Source: JANLSE01 sp038214135
Lineage (GTDB): Bacteria > Chloroflexota > Chloroflexia > Chloroflexales > Roseiflexaceae
Direction of reading: 5' to 3'
Assembly (NCBI GenBank): GCA_038214135.1
Contig: JBBQSD010000090.1
Coordinates: 1-25,739, forward strand
Length of the DNA stretch: 25,739 bases
The notes under the pieces were generated by a model. That model searched no databases. It was not told the origin of the DNA and saw nothing but the letters and a program-made list of their open reading frames with translations. Below are positions 1-8,103 of the stretch, piece by piece (position 1 is the first letter of the stretch; every line of letters starts with the position of its first letter). The translations under genes were made by a program, and so were the position numbers.

Positions 1-1
1 G

Positions 2-2164
2 CAACCACGCGGTATCCTGGCCGCACTGCTTCCCTGGAATGGTGAACTCCCCCATGCCGAAATCGTTGATGGCTTCCATCGTGTGGCCTCTGCGGCTGGG
101 TATCGCAGCATGTGTTTGAATGGCAGCTTTCGTGATTGGCAGGAACAACTCAGCGGAACAGAAGTGACTGGTTGGGTCAGCGATTGGCATGGGCAGATGG
201 GCCGTTCGCAGATCGCTGGCTGGATGATCATCAACTCACCAGGAGAAAATCGCTGGCTTGCCGAACTAAGCCAGAAGAACATCCCGATTGTTGATGTCAG
301 CCCCTTTCGCTCAACACCAAGCCATGCCTATGTTGTCCCCGATAATCGCAATGGTGCGCGGAGTGCTGTCGAGCATCTGCTTGGACATGGCCACCGCCGG
401 ATTGCCTTTATTGGAGCGCTTGCCCACCCGGATATTGCCGCACGGGCTGCTGGCTATCGCGATGCGCTGGCGAGCCGTGATCTGGCACCCGATCCCGCAT
501 TGCTGATCGATATCGATTGGCGAACCGATTTCTGGAGCAAAGAAGCTGGCCGCGATGCGCTTGAACGACTCCTGGCCGCCAATGTTCCATGCAGCGCAAT
601 CTATGCTGCCACCGATGCACTGGCGTTGGGGGTGTTGGCCGGGCTACAACAGGCGCAGTTGCGTATTCCACAGGATTATGCGCTGGCCAGCTTTGATAAT
701 ACAAGTGAGTCACGCACATCCAACCCAACACTCACAACGATTCATCAATCGTTTCGGTTGCTTGGCGAAGAAGCGGCCAATCTGTTGCTTGCCCGTATCC
801 TTGGGCAACCTGTTGAACCAGGCCCACATCCAGTGGCAACCTCGCTGATCATCCGTTCATCGTGTGGCTGCCCGCCCGCGTTTCTGCACCCATTGCAGGC
901 GCAGCATAGCGATATAACTGGCCGTAGCGCACTCATTCGGGCAATTGCCGAAATCACTGCCGGGCCAGCCAGCGATATCGCAACCACAACACTCCCGGCC
1001 AATGATCTGGTTGAGGCATTTTCCATGGCCATAGCCGATGATGATCGTGATCAATGGGCCGAGCAGCTTGGCCAGATTATGGCGCTATTCGGGCAACAGA
1101 TCGAGTCGATCAGTGATCTCCAGTCGGCGCTCGCATTACTTGAGGCCAAGGCCAGCGAACTGGCACCCCAGGATCTTCCGCCAACAACAATAATCCAACG
1201 CAGCAGGGAACTCATTCGAATTGCAGAGCGAGCCGCCGCCGATAGCCTGTTACGGGCTTCATTGGCAGGCCGTGAGCCGTGGGTTCGGGTGGCAAGTTCA
1301 TCGCAGAGCATTGGCGATCAGCTGCTGCGGCTGGATCGCACACAGGCATTGGATCTCTCCTGGCTGGCAGCCAGTTCCGTCCAACGCGGCTATATATTTC
1401 TCAATCGTGTGGATGTGCTTGGGCGGGATGGACTACCAACGCTGGAATTGGCCGGGACATATACACGCACAGGCAGTTCAGCGCTGACACCTGGCCTATA
1501 CTGCGATGTCACTGCCTTTCCACCAGCCATGCTGCTTGCTGAAATCGATGATATCCCATTACAGATCTACCCGGTGAACACAGGCACGCACAGCTATGGC
1601 TTGTTGTGCCTGGTACCAACAATTGGCGATGCACTTGTCGAACGCAGTTACACGGGGAGCTGGGCTGGCCAATTGGCGGTATTACTCGAACGTGAAGAGC
1701 TGATCAATGATCTGCATCATAGCCGTGATTCGCTTGCCAATGCCTTTGATCACGAACACGCAATGGCCGAGATGATTCGTGATCTATCGGCACCCGTCAT
1801 CCCACTCACCGCCGGTATCCTGGCGTTGCCACTGATCGGAACCATCGATGAGCAGCGCGCAGAGCGGATCATGGAAGGGTTGCTCACGGCGATCAGCGCC
1901 TACCAGGCACAGGTTGTGGTATTCGATATTACTGGTGTTCCGATTGTTGATACAATGGTTGCCAGCTATATTATCCGGGCCACACAGGCTGCACGTTTGC
2001 TTGGCACCCAGGTTATTCTTACCGGTATTCGCCCCGAGATCGCCCAAACGATTGTTGGGTTGGGAATCGATACCAGCCAGATTATGACCCATGCCAGCCT
2101 TGATGCTGGTTTGCGCTATGCGCTGCGCTTGCAGGGCCTACAGATCACCCAATCGGTCAAGTAG
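2..2164 (+). CDS. LacI-type ligand-binding sensor fused to STAS domain (5' truncated by window)
   Basis: The reading frame is open from nucleotide 2, so the gene starts upstream of the window; 720 residues are visible. Residues about 1-260 are a periplasmic-binding-protein fold of the LacI/GalR regulator class (GHRRIAFIGA, a YAATDALALGVL segment, then a FDNT turn). A helical middle region (about 330-400) and a poorly recognisable sensor-like region follow. The last about 130 residues are an RsbR/SpoIIAA-type STAS domain, with DITGVPIVDT and GIRPEIAQT matching the phosphoacceptor loop region of RsbR proteins. Family knowledge says STAS modules of this type act in partner-switching or stressosome complexes. 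I infer a cytoplasmic sugar-responsive input to such a complex. Whether a DNA-binding HTH lies upstream cannot be seen. The stop codon lies inside a palindromic repeat. Confidence 0.8.
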   Translation, partial: QPRGILAALLPWNGELPHAEIVDGFHRVASAAGYRSMCLNGSFRDWQEQLSGTEVTGWVSDWHGQMGRSQIAGWMIINSPGENRWLAELSQKNIPIVDVSPFRSTPSHAYVVPDNRNGARSAVEHLLGHGHRRIAFIGALAHPDIAARAAGYRDALASRDLAPDPALLIDIDWRTDFWSKEAGRDALERLLAANVPCSAIYAATDALALGVLAGLQQAQLRIPQDYALASFDNTSESRTSNPTLTTIHQSFRLLGEEAANLLLARILGQPVEPGPHPVATSLIIRSSCGCPPAFLHPLQAQHSDITGRSALIRAIAEITAGPASDIATTTLPANDLVEAFSMAIADDDRDQWAEQLGQIMALFGQQIESISDLQSALALLEAKASELAPQDLPPTTIIQRSRELIRIAERAAADSLLRASLAGREPWVRVASSSQSIGDQLLRLDRTQALDLSWLAASSVQRGYIFLNRVDVLGRDGLPTLELAGTYTRTGSSALTPGLYCDVTAFPPAMLLAEIDDIPLQIYPVNTGTHSYGLLCLVPTIGDALVERSYTGSWAGQLAVLLEREELINDLHHSRDSLANAFDHEHAMAEMIRDLSAPVIPLTAGILALPLIGTIDEQRAERIMEGLLTAISAYQAQVVVFDITGVPIVDTMVASYIIRATQAARLLGTQVILTGIRPEIAQTIVGLGIDTSQIMTHASLDAGLRYALRLQGLQITQSVK

Positions 2165-2193
2165 GGGCGGTTCGCGAACTGCCCCTACTTGAC
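2156..2193. terminator. 38-bp palindrome at convergent gene ends (TTCGCGAA repeat family)
   Basis: Arms GTCAAGTAGGGGC and GCCCCTACTTGAC surround a GTTCGCGAAC core; only one base pair of the 19-bp dyad is mismatched. It overlaps the last codons and stop of the upstream gene and ends 12 bp before the stop of the opposing gene. The position suggests a bidirectional terminator, but there is no T-tract on either side. Related palindromes occur at 10699-10772 and 25697-25716. Confidence 0.7.
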
Positions 2194-2205
2194 CGCCCTC
2201 TCCAA

Positions 2206-4116
2206 TTACCGCCGAATCAATGGTAGTCCGGTTCGGTAGCCACCCACAAGTACCGCAATCGTGGTTGTGCTTGTACGATTCCCACTGATACCACTGATCT
2301 GGATTGTATAGAAGACACCTGGTTGGAGCGGCCCAACGGGATGTGTGTCGGTGAAGGTCAGTGTAACAGCGCCGGGCGGCGTTGCGGTTGCCGACGAAAG
2401 GCTGATGGTTGGCCCAGGTGGCGAGACGCTTGCAGAAAGGTTGACCAACCCGCTCGTTCCGCCCTCACCAGGCGTCAGATTAATCGTGAATATCGTTGTT
2501 GTTCCAGCAGATATTGCCTGTGCAGGTGAGTTGGCTTGCAGCGAAAACCCTAGTTCTGCCGCTGCAACTCCGGTTCGCTGGATGTTGCCACGCCCGGTGC
2601 CCCACAGGATCTTCGCATCGGCAGTGTTGGGCAGATCATAGGCTACCACACCACTCGATACGGTGCCGATCACCACTTCCAGATCGGGATCGCTATCGAT
2701 ATTGGCGAGTGTTGGCGCGCCCAGGCCGCCATTCCAGTTGCCACCACGCGCTGCCGGCAGATCAAGCGCATACACCTGGTTGCCAAGGTCATCGAGCACA
2801 TGCAACTGGCCAACGCGCCCACCGCCATTTTCTGGCCAGGATGTGAATAGTACCTCAGCCTTGCCGTCGTTATTCAGATCGGCGACAACCGGTTCGGAGG
2901 CGAAACGAATACCAGTACCAGGGACTTTGAATGGCCATGATCCATGCTGGGTTTTGTCCAGCCAGTAGGCATACAGGCGGCCATCATAGCTGGGGAACAG
3001 TATTTCCTTGATGCCATCGCCATCCAGATCGGCAGTAACGGCATTATTGACATTATTCTGGATAACGTTGTAATCCTGTGATAGCGGGCGTGTGCCTGGA
3101 TCGGGTGGCAGGATTGTCCAGTTATAGGTGCTATTCTGCCAGCGTGTTCGATCCAGCTTCAGAATCCAGGGCATCAGGTACATATCGCCATCGGGGTCGC
3201 CAATCGCACAGTTATAGACATCGCCAACCACGATCATTTCATACTGGCCATCGTTATCCAGATCGGAAACGACTGGAGCGCTATTGGCGAAATTGGGCCG
3301 GTGTTCAGTGCCACAATTGGCATAGCCACGCAGATCGGCTGCCTGATCGACATGCACACCAACCTGGCTCCAGACTTTGCCACTGCCATAGAGCGCATTG
3401 GCTGGCAACTGATTGCCATTCCGATCCAGGGCCGTAATATAGTGGGTATCGGTTGGCCCAATAATTTCCTTATTACCATCGCCATTCAGATCGGCGACTA
3501 CGACGTTCTGGTTATACATGCCCCAGCCATAGCCTGCCTCACCGGTACGGCGCGCTGGCCAGCCAGGGCGAACACTTCCATCTGGCTCGAAGACATTGAG
3601 CTGCCTGAAATCACCGCCGCTGGCTCGGCCAACAACAATTTCGCGCTGGCCATCCTTTTCCAGATCAGAAACGGCTAATGTGCGAACCTCACCAGAACCA
3701 AATGGGTTACGCGTCCAGACGGTGCCGCCAGCCGCGTTATAGACCGTTAGTTGATCGCCACCACGGCCAACAATGACCTCCTGCGATCCATCGCCGGTGA
3801 GATCGGCAATTGCAATTGCTGGCCAGACGCGTTGGCCATTTGCTGCACGCCATTTGAGCGTACCAGTAGCGCCAGTGAGCGCCACAACATCATACGAACC
3901 CCAGATCACATCTGGCTGGGAATCGGCATCGAGATCGGCAACAGCAGGAGCAGCGTACCATCCAGTCTGGCACGATGATGCAGAACAGCCACCATAGGCC
4001 CATTTGAGGATTGGCGATTGAACAGCGCCAGCGGCCACCGGGCGTGCAGAGCTTGTGGGAGCGCCGCTAGCAGCAAGAAGAAGCGTGAGCAGCAGCGCAT
4101 TGGTGATTCGACGCAT
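2206..4116 (-). CDS. secreted FG-GAP/VCBS repeat protein
   Basis: A 636-residue exported protein. The ATG at 4116 follows an AAGGGG ribosome site and opens a classic signal peptide (MRRITNALLLTLLLAASGAP). At least eight calcium-loop motifs of the FG-GAP/VCBS type follow, for example DLDADSQPD, DLTGDGSQE, DLNGDGNKE, DLDNDGQYE, DLDGDGIKE and DLNNDGKAE. This pattern builds integrin-alpha-like seven-bladed propellers. About 110 C-terminal residues look like an immunoglobulin-like beta domain rich in Thr/Ser. The protein ends in GLPLIRR, resembling the LPL-(I/V)-x-R ends that I recall on many secreted Chloroflexota proteins. No catalytic domain is visible, so a surface adhesion or scaffold role is only a guess. 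It stands alone on the minus strand. Confidence 0.85.
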   Translation of the reverse strand: MRRITNALLLTLLLAASGAPTSSARPVAAGAVQSPILKWAYGGCSASSCQTGWYAAPAVADLDADSQPDVIWGSYDVVALTGATGTLKWRAANGQRVWPAIAIADLTGDGSQEVIVGRGGDQLTVYNAAGGTVWTRNPFGSGEVRTLAVSDLEKDGQREIVVGRASGGDFRQLNVFEPDGSVRPGWPARRTGEAGYGWGMYNQNVVVADLNGDGNKEIIGPTDTHYITALDRNGNQLPANALYGSGKVWSQVGVHVDQAADLRGYANCGTEHRPNFANSAPVVSDLDNDGQYEMIVVGDVYNCAIGDPDGDMYLMPWILKLDRTRWQNSTYNWTILPPDPGTRPLSQDYNVIQNNVNNAVTADLDGDGIKEILFPSYDGRLYAYWLDKTQHGSWPFKVPGTGIRFASEPVVADLNNDGKAEVLFTSWPENGGGRVGQLHVLDDLGNQVYALDLPAARGGNWNGGLGAPTLANIDSDPDLEVVIGTVSSGVVAYDLPNTADAKILWGTGRGNIQRTGVAAAELGFSLQANSPAQAISAGTTTIFTINLTPGEGGTSGLVNLSASVSPPGPTISLSSATATPPGAVTLTFTDTHPVGPLQPGVFYTIQISGISGNRTSTTTIAVLVGGYRTGLPLIRR

Positions 4117-4259
4117 ATAAAGCCCCTTTGCTGGATTTTGGTACACAGTATGAGGGCAATGCTATCACGCGCATCTCGCAAAAAGAAGCTACATCCGGTA
4201 ACTGTATGATCACAGATCTGCGGCAATCAAAGCGAAGGAAGCGCTGTAGTACGCTTGGA

Positions 4260-4934
4260 TCAGCCCTCGGCTTCGCGGGCGAGGCCCATACGATCAGTAA
4301 TGAAAATAGTACCCCGATCTAGTGTAATCAAGCCTAGCCCCTCGAACGTCCGTAACGTCCGGCCAATCATTTCGCGAACGGTGCCAATCCGTGCTGCCAT
4401 TTCGGCCTGGGTTAATAGAATAGCTTGCTCGCCGCGCTCTGCCGCCTCGGCCTGTGCAAGTAGCAGCCCGGCAACACGCCCTTGGACCGTATGGAGCGCC
4501 AGATCATCAACCAACTCGATCAGATGGCGAAGCCGACCAGTAAATTCTGCCAATAATGCCAGCGCCAGTTTCGGTTGCGCTTCAACAACTGTACGCATCA
4601 AGTCATGTGGCAACATCAATAGCTCAACATCGGTTAGCGCTTCGGCATTGGCTGGGCAGTTTCCGCCATCAAAGATCGGGACGGTATTGAAATGAGCGCC
4701 AGGCCCGACGACATACAGTACCTGTTCACGCCCACCAATAGCAACCCGCGCAATCTTTACCCGCCCACTGATAACGATATACATGGCTGTTGCTGGCTCG
4801 CCCTCGATCTGAATAATACTCCCAGCAACCCGTTGCAGACGCACTGCAATGTGTGCTAAAGCGACCAATACTTCTTCTGGGAGCTGGGCGCAGAACCCAA
4901 CCCGCCGTAGCGCTTCCTTCAATTGCATGGCCAT
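4260..4934 (-). CDS. Crp/Fnr-family transcriptional regulator
   Basis: A 224-residue regulator. The ATG at 4934 sits 7 bases after a GAGG ribosome site, which favours it over the GTG one codon earlier. Residues about 15-125 form a cyclic-nucleotide-binding-type beta roll (IIQIEGEPATAMYIVISGRVKI, then a VPIFDGG cassette). Residues about 170-205 are the Crp-type winged helix (TQAEMAARIGTVREMIGRTL). The phosphate-cassette residues typical of cAMP binders (FGE..L...RSA) are absent, and there is no Fnr-like cluster of N-terminal cysteines (only one Cys). The ligand is therefore unknown; NO- or nitrite-responsive NNR/DNR-type regulators have this layout. It is divergent from the ferredoxin-nirK operon, with a Crp-like dyad between them, so I infer that it controls that operon. 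Confidence 0.9.
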   Translation of the reverse strand: MAMQLKEALRRVGFCAQLPEEVLVALAHIAVRLQRVAGSIIQIEGEPATAMYIVISGRVKIARVAIGGREQVLYVVGPGAHFNTVPIFDGGNCPANAEALTDVELLMLPHDLMRTVVEAQPKLALALLAEFTGRLRHLIELVDDLALHTVQGRVAGLLLAQAEAAERGEQAILLTQAEMAARIGTVREMIGRTLRTFEGLGLITLDRGTIFITDRMGLAREAEG

Positions 4935-5009
4935 CACAGTGCCTCATAGAAACATTCTGAATTAACCCGAACCTTGTGTAGAAGAAAGATACCACAACTC
5001 TATTATCGA

Positions 5010-5053
5010 TGTGACAAAAGTCGCTTCGGAGCAACTGCCTGCCGCTATATACT
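5010..5053 (+). promoter_or_regulatory. candidate Crp/Fnr-type site and promoter of the ferredoxin-nirK operon
   Basis: TGTGACAAAAGTCGCT at 5010-5025 matches 8 of 10 fixed positions of the TGTGA-N6-TCACA consensus. A TATACT hexamer lies at 5048-5053. If transcription starts about 7 bases after it, the dyad is centred near -42, the spacing of class II Crp/Fnr activation. No separate -35 box is visible, which also fits an activator-dependent promoter. Site specificity of the local regulator is unknown. Confidence 0.4.
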
Positions 5054-5074
5054 CACAACATCAGGAGGAATGCT

Positions 5075-5311
5075 ATGAGGCCAGATGTGAAACATCTCCA
5101 GATCCCACAGATCAGCCAACAGCGCTGTACCGGATGTGGCCTGTGTGAGCAATACTGCCCGACCAATGCCGTGGAAGTGCGGCATGGCTATGCCATGATT
5201 GTACGACCAGACCAATGCTCGTTTTGCGAGATCTGTGAGAACTACTGTCCAGAAGGGGCAATTGGCCGTCCCTTTGCCATTCGCTTCGCGCCATCGCCGG
5301 ATCGCTTGTAA
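5075..5311 (+). CDS. 2[4Fe-4S] ferredoxin
   Basis: A 78-residue bacterial-type ferredoxin with a strong AGGAGG ribosome site. It carries two complete CxxCxxCxxxCP motifs: Cys18/21/24/28 (CTGCGLCEQYCP) and Cys48/51/54/58 (CSFCEICENYCP). These bind two cubane clusters for low-potential one-electron transfer. No signal peptide is present, so it is cytoplasmic. It is the first gene after the regulated promoter and lies 28 bases ahead of nirK. Direct electron delivery from a cytoplasmic ferredoxin to an exported NirK is not expected, so its partner may be one of the membrane proteins downstream or another redox enzyme. That is inference. Confidence 0.92.
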   Translation: MRPDVKHLQIPQISQQRCTGCGLCEQYCPTNAVEVRHGYAMIVRPDQCSFCEICENYCPEGAIGRPFAIRFAPSPDRL

Positions 5312-5339
5312 ACGTTATACCATCCAAAGGAGCAGTTCG

Positions 5340-6710
5340 ATGAAAGCTGGTATTCGCCGTATCATGGCCCTTGGCCTGATAGCCACCCTGGCACTGGTTG
5401 CCTGTAGCCAGAACCCAGCCACCCCACCGCCACCGCCAACCGTGCAAGCAGTTCAGCAAGTTTCTGTACCAACTGGCCCAGTGATCAAGATTCTTGAGTT
5501 TGATGCAATTGATATGGGCTTCACACCAAATAATGTGAATGCCGATGTTCCGGGGCGCTATACGATCAAACTCAAGAACAATGGTTCGGTTCTGCACGAT
5601 ATGACATTCACCGATGGAACCAAGATTACCGCAAAATCGGGCGAAACCCAGCAGGCCGATGTCATGATCGGTGAGGGTGGCGTCAAGTTCATCTGCTCAC
5701 TCCCAGGCCATAAGGAATCCGGCATGGTTGGTACAATCGCAGTTGCTGGCAAGGCAGTTGCTGGTGAGGGCAATAGCGGCGGCGATCACGGCGGCCCACC
5801 AATCGCGCTTGATGTCCAGCCTGATCCAAATGCGCCAGCATACCAGACCTATGATCCAATTGCGCCGAAATTGCTCGAAGGAACTGTTCATGATATTACC
5901 CTAGAAACAATCGAGAAGCCAATGACAGTGGCCAAGGGTTTTGTTCAACACGTCTGGACGTTCAATGGAACGGTTCCCGGCCCTGTGCTGCGCGTCAAGG
6001 TTGGCGATACTGTCCGTATTCATCTGAAGAATAACCCAAGCAGTAAGCTGCCACACTCGGTCGATTTCCATTCCAGCATGGTCGCCTGGAATGATGAGAT
6101 GACATCGATCAACCCTGGTGAGGAGAAGCTGTATGAGTTCAAAGCTGAGTATGCCGGAGTATGGATGTATCATTGTGGCACCTCACCGGCCTTGCATCAT
6201 ATTGCCAATGGCATGTATGGCATGATGATCGTCGAGCCAAAAGAAGGCCTGCCGGTAGTCGATAAAGAATTTGTTCTGGTGCAGAGTGAGTGGTATATCG
6301 GCCCACAGGGCGAGCCAGTCAGCCTGAGCAAAGCTGCTGCTGCCGCACCCGCGCCAGATTATGTGGTGTTCAATGGCATTGCCAACCAGTATAAGGATAC
6401 GCCGATCCAGATTGATACCGGCAAGCGGGTGCGCGTTTTCGTCCTGAATGCTGGCCCAAGCATCGATAGCTCCTTCCATATTGTCGGCACCATTTTCGAT
6501 AGCGTGATCAAAGAAGGCGTTCATCTGACGGTCGATAATGTTGGCCATTATGGTTCACAGGCTGTCGATCTATCACCAGCTCAGGGTGCGATTGTCGAAT
6601 TTAGCATGGCCGAAGATGGGCTCTACCCAATTGTGACGCATGCATTCAACTTCCCTGGCCGTGGCGCGCTTGGCCTGTTCAAAGCAGGTGATGGCGACCC
6701 GAAGAAGTAA
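5340..6710 (+). CDS. nirK: copper nitrite reductase with N-terminal cupredoxin domain, lipoprotein
   Basis: A 456-residue protein; the ATG at 5340 follows AAAGGAG. The lipobox LVAC (Cys22) predicts lipid anchoring outside the membrane. Residues about 48-135 are a cupredoxin with type 1 copper ligands His86, Cys119, His124 and Met129. Residues about 175-450 are the two-domain NirK core. HSVDFH gives T1 His239, catalytic Asp242 and T2 His244. YHC gives T2 His278 and T1 Cys279; HIANGM gives T1 His287 and Met292. SSFHIVG (His380) and VTHAF (His434) match the catalytic His and third T2 ligand of Alcaligenes NirK. All copper and catalytic residues are thus present, and it should reduce nitrite to NO. 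N-terminal cupredoxin fusion is known in Hyphomicrobium NirK. A longer frame open from 5199 overlaps the ferredoxin and lacks the correct signal, so it was not used. Confidence 0.9.
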   Translation: MKAGIRRIMALGLIATLALVACSQNPATPPPPPTVQAVQQVSVPTGPVIKILEFDAIDMGFTPNNVNADVPGRYTIKLKNNGSVLHDMTFTDGTKITAKSGETQQADVMIGEGGVKFICSLPGHKESGMVGTIAVAGKAVAGEGNSGGDHGGPPIALDVQPDPNAPAYQTYDPIAPKLLEGTVHDITLETIEKPMTVAKGFVQHVWTFNGTVPGPVLRVKVGDTVRIHLKNNPSSKLPHSVDFHSSMVAWNDEMTSINPGEEKLYEFKAEYAGVWMYHCGTSPALHHIANGMYGMMIVEPKEGLPVVDKEFVLVQSEWYIGPQGEPVSLSKAAAAAPAPDYVVFNGIANQYKDTPIQIDTGKRVRVFVLNAGPSIDSSFHIVGTIFDSVIKEGVHLTVDNVGHYGSQAVDLSPAQGAIVEFSMAEDGLYPIVTHAFNFPGRGALGLFKAGDGDPKK

Positions 6711-6733
6711 GTGTTATTCAATCGAAGGCTAGT

Positions 6734-7174
6734 ATGCCACTTATAACACGAGTCTATATTCGAACCGCACTGATCGCGATGCTTGTCGGGTTGGCCTGTA
6801 GCGCTATGCTACTGGCCAACCAAGCCTTTCATCTGAACGATGTGCTATGGATACTGCAGCCAGCCTGCTATCATCTGCTGACCATTGGTTGGCTCACCCA
6901 ACTTATTGCTGGTGTCGCAATCTGGTTGTTTCCACCGCATTCGCGTGAGTTACCGCACGGCGACCCGCGCCTGACATGGTCGGCCTATGTTGCGCTTAAT
7001 CTCGGGCTGCTCCTGCGGATTGTGGCTGAACCGCTGCATACCTGGCATCCAAGCAATCTGCTGGCCTATATTCTTGTCGCAAGCGGGCTGTTGCAGATGA
7101 TGGCGATCTGGCTGATTGTTCTGGCACTCTGGCCGCGTGTTCGTGGCCGGGCAAACCGTTCTGTGGAGAGCTAA
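6734..7174 (+). CDS. 4-TM membrane protein, heme-copper oxidase subunit I/NnrS-like
   Basis: A 146-residue integral membrane protein with four predicted helices. A GAAGG ribosome site precedes the ATG. The second helix contains YHLLTIGW followed by AIWLFP, a pattern like the histidine-bearing helices of oxidase subunit I and NnrS proteins. It is far too short to be a whole oxidase subunit. The next gene is a clear paralog, and the two are nearly fused (one base between stop and start), which suggests a hetero-oligomer. Its place behind nirK suggests a role in quinol-to-copper electron transfer, heme/copper handling or NO response; none of these is shown by sequence alone. Confidence 0.7.
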   Translation: MPLITRVYIRTALIAMLVGLACSAMLLANQAFHLNDVLWILQPACYHLLTIGWLTQLIAGVAIWLFPPHSRELPHGDPRLTWSAYVALNLGLLLRIVAEPLHTWHPSNLLAYILVASGLLQMMAIWLIVLALWPRVRGRANRSVES

Positions 7175-7175
7175 G

Positions 7176-7616
7176 ATGCCAACCATGAGTCAGTTTCTAT
7201 TGCGAGCAGCGCTTATCTGGCTGGCAATTGGCGCATTCCTGGGAATGCTGATCCTGACGAGCAAGGCCGGGCTACTTCCAGGCCAATTCTTAGGGCTACG
7301 TGGCATACATGGCCAGATCATGCTGCTGGGATGGATGCTGCAAGCTGCAATTGGCACGGCAATATGGATCTTTCCACGTATCAGTAGTCCTCAAATACCG
7401 CGTGCTTGGCGCGTTGCCAGTGCCGGTGCCTGGGCACTCAATATTGGAATCGCGTGTGCGCTTGTTGCCCAGGTATTCGCGAGTAACCAGATTGTATATC
7501 GTGTTCTCGCCCTGCTTGCAGCCCTGCTTGAATTGATCGCCGGGCCACTGCTTGTATCGCAGATCTGGGCCCGTACCAACTCAATCAACACGCTTCACGA
7601 ATCTGTAAGGCATTAA
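7176..7616 (+). CDS. 4-TM membrane protein, paralog of preceding gene
   Basis: A 146-residue membrane protein; the ATG at 7176 is one base after the upstream stop, with GGAG inside the upstream end. It aligns with its neighbour over most of its length: HGQIMLLGWMLQAAIGTAIWIFP matches the YHLLTIGW-to-FP stretch, and a second ALNIG-containing helix matches ALNLG. The conserved His and GW..Q...G.A.W.FP pattern resembles oxidase subunit I helix II, where His binds heme. The two genes look like a tandem duplication that has diverged. Function unknown; the operon context points to nitrite/NO respiration. Confidence 0.7.
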   Translation: MPTMSQFLLRAALIWLAIGAFLGMLILTSKAGLLPGQFLGLRGIHGQIMLLGWMLQAAIGTAIWIFPRISSPQIPRAWRVASAGAWALNIGIACALVAQVFASNQIVYRVLALLAALLELIAGPLLVSQIWARTNSINTLHESVRH

Positions 7617-7637
7617 AGTAACGAATGGAAGAAGTAG

Positions 7638-7961
7638 ATGACTGAATCAACACCAGTGTTAGCAATCGATCTGCATACGGTGATCGATATCCCGCCCAAT
7701 GGCACCCTCAGCCGGACACTGATCAGCGATCACCATGGCCGAGTTGTGATATTCGGGTTTGATGCAGGCCAGGAACTGACCAAACACACATCGGCCTATC
7801 CCGCCATCATCCAAATCATCAAGGGCCAGGCAACCATCCAACTTGGCGAAAACAGCCACGAAGCGCAGGCAGGCTTTCTGGCGCATATGCCAGCCAACCT
7901 GCCCCATTCAATCGTTGCTAATACGCCCGTGATTATGCTGCTGATGCTGCAACAATCATAG
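7638..7961 (+). CDS. cupin-domain protein
   Basis: A 107-residue single-domain cupin of the Cupin_2 class. It follows the membrane pair by 21 bases and has a GGAAGAAG ribosome site. Strands around KHTSAYPAIIQIIKGQATIQLGE and HMPANLPHSIVA fit the two cupin motifs. The His/Glu metal set is incomplete compared with enzymes: the first motif has KHTSAYPAI rather than HxH, so a metal-dependent enzyme activity is uncertain. Small cupins of this kind often sense or bind small ligands. As the last gene of the nirK cluster it may protect against or respond to nitrite or NO, which is inference. Confidence 0.75.
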   Translation: MTESTPVLAIDLHTVIDIPPNGTLSRTLISDHHGRVVIFGFDAGQELTKHTSAYPAIIQIIKGQATIQLGENSHEAQAGFLAHMPANLPHSIVANTPVIMLLMLQQS

Positions 7962-7974
7962 AAGGTTTCCTCAT

Positions 7975-8025
7975 AAAAGAACAAGTACACATTGAACACC
8001 ATGCTGCTTGTTTGCTTGTTCTTTT
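7975..8025 (+). terminator. inverted repeat after the nirK-cupin cluster
   Basis: AAAAGAACAAG (7975-7985) and CTTGTTCTTTT (8015-8025) are perfect 11-bp arms around a 29-base spacer. The right arm ends in T4, and the repeat begins 14 bases after the cupin stop. It fits a weak intrinsic terminator of the operon, though the long loop is unusual. The arm also belongs to the GAACAAG word family seen elsewhere in the window. Confidence 0.5.
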
Positions 8026-8103
8026 GCCACGAAACTCTCTCCAGTGCTTCCTGACTCCTGCTACAATACTAGCAACAGTATCTTGAACCAGCGGAGCGAT
8101 TCA

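Noticed and set aside
5199..5339. Longer NirK start overlapping the ferredoxin
   Set aside because: It would hide the lipoprotein signal; the ATG at 5340 has AAAGGAG at proper spacing.
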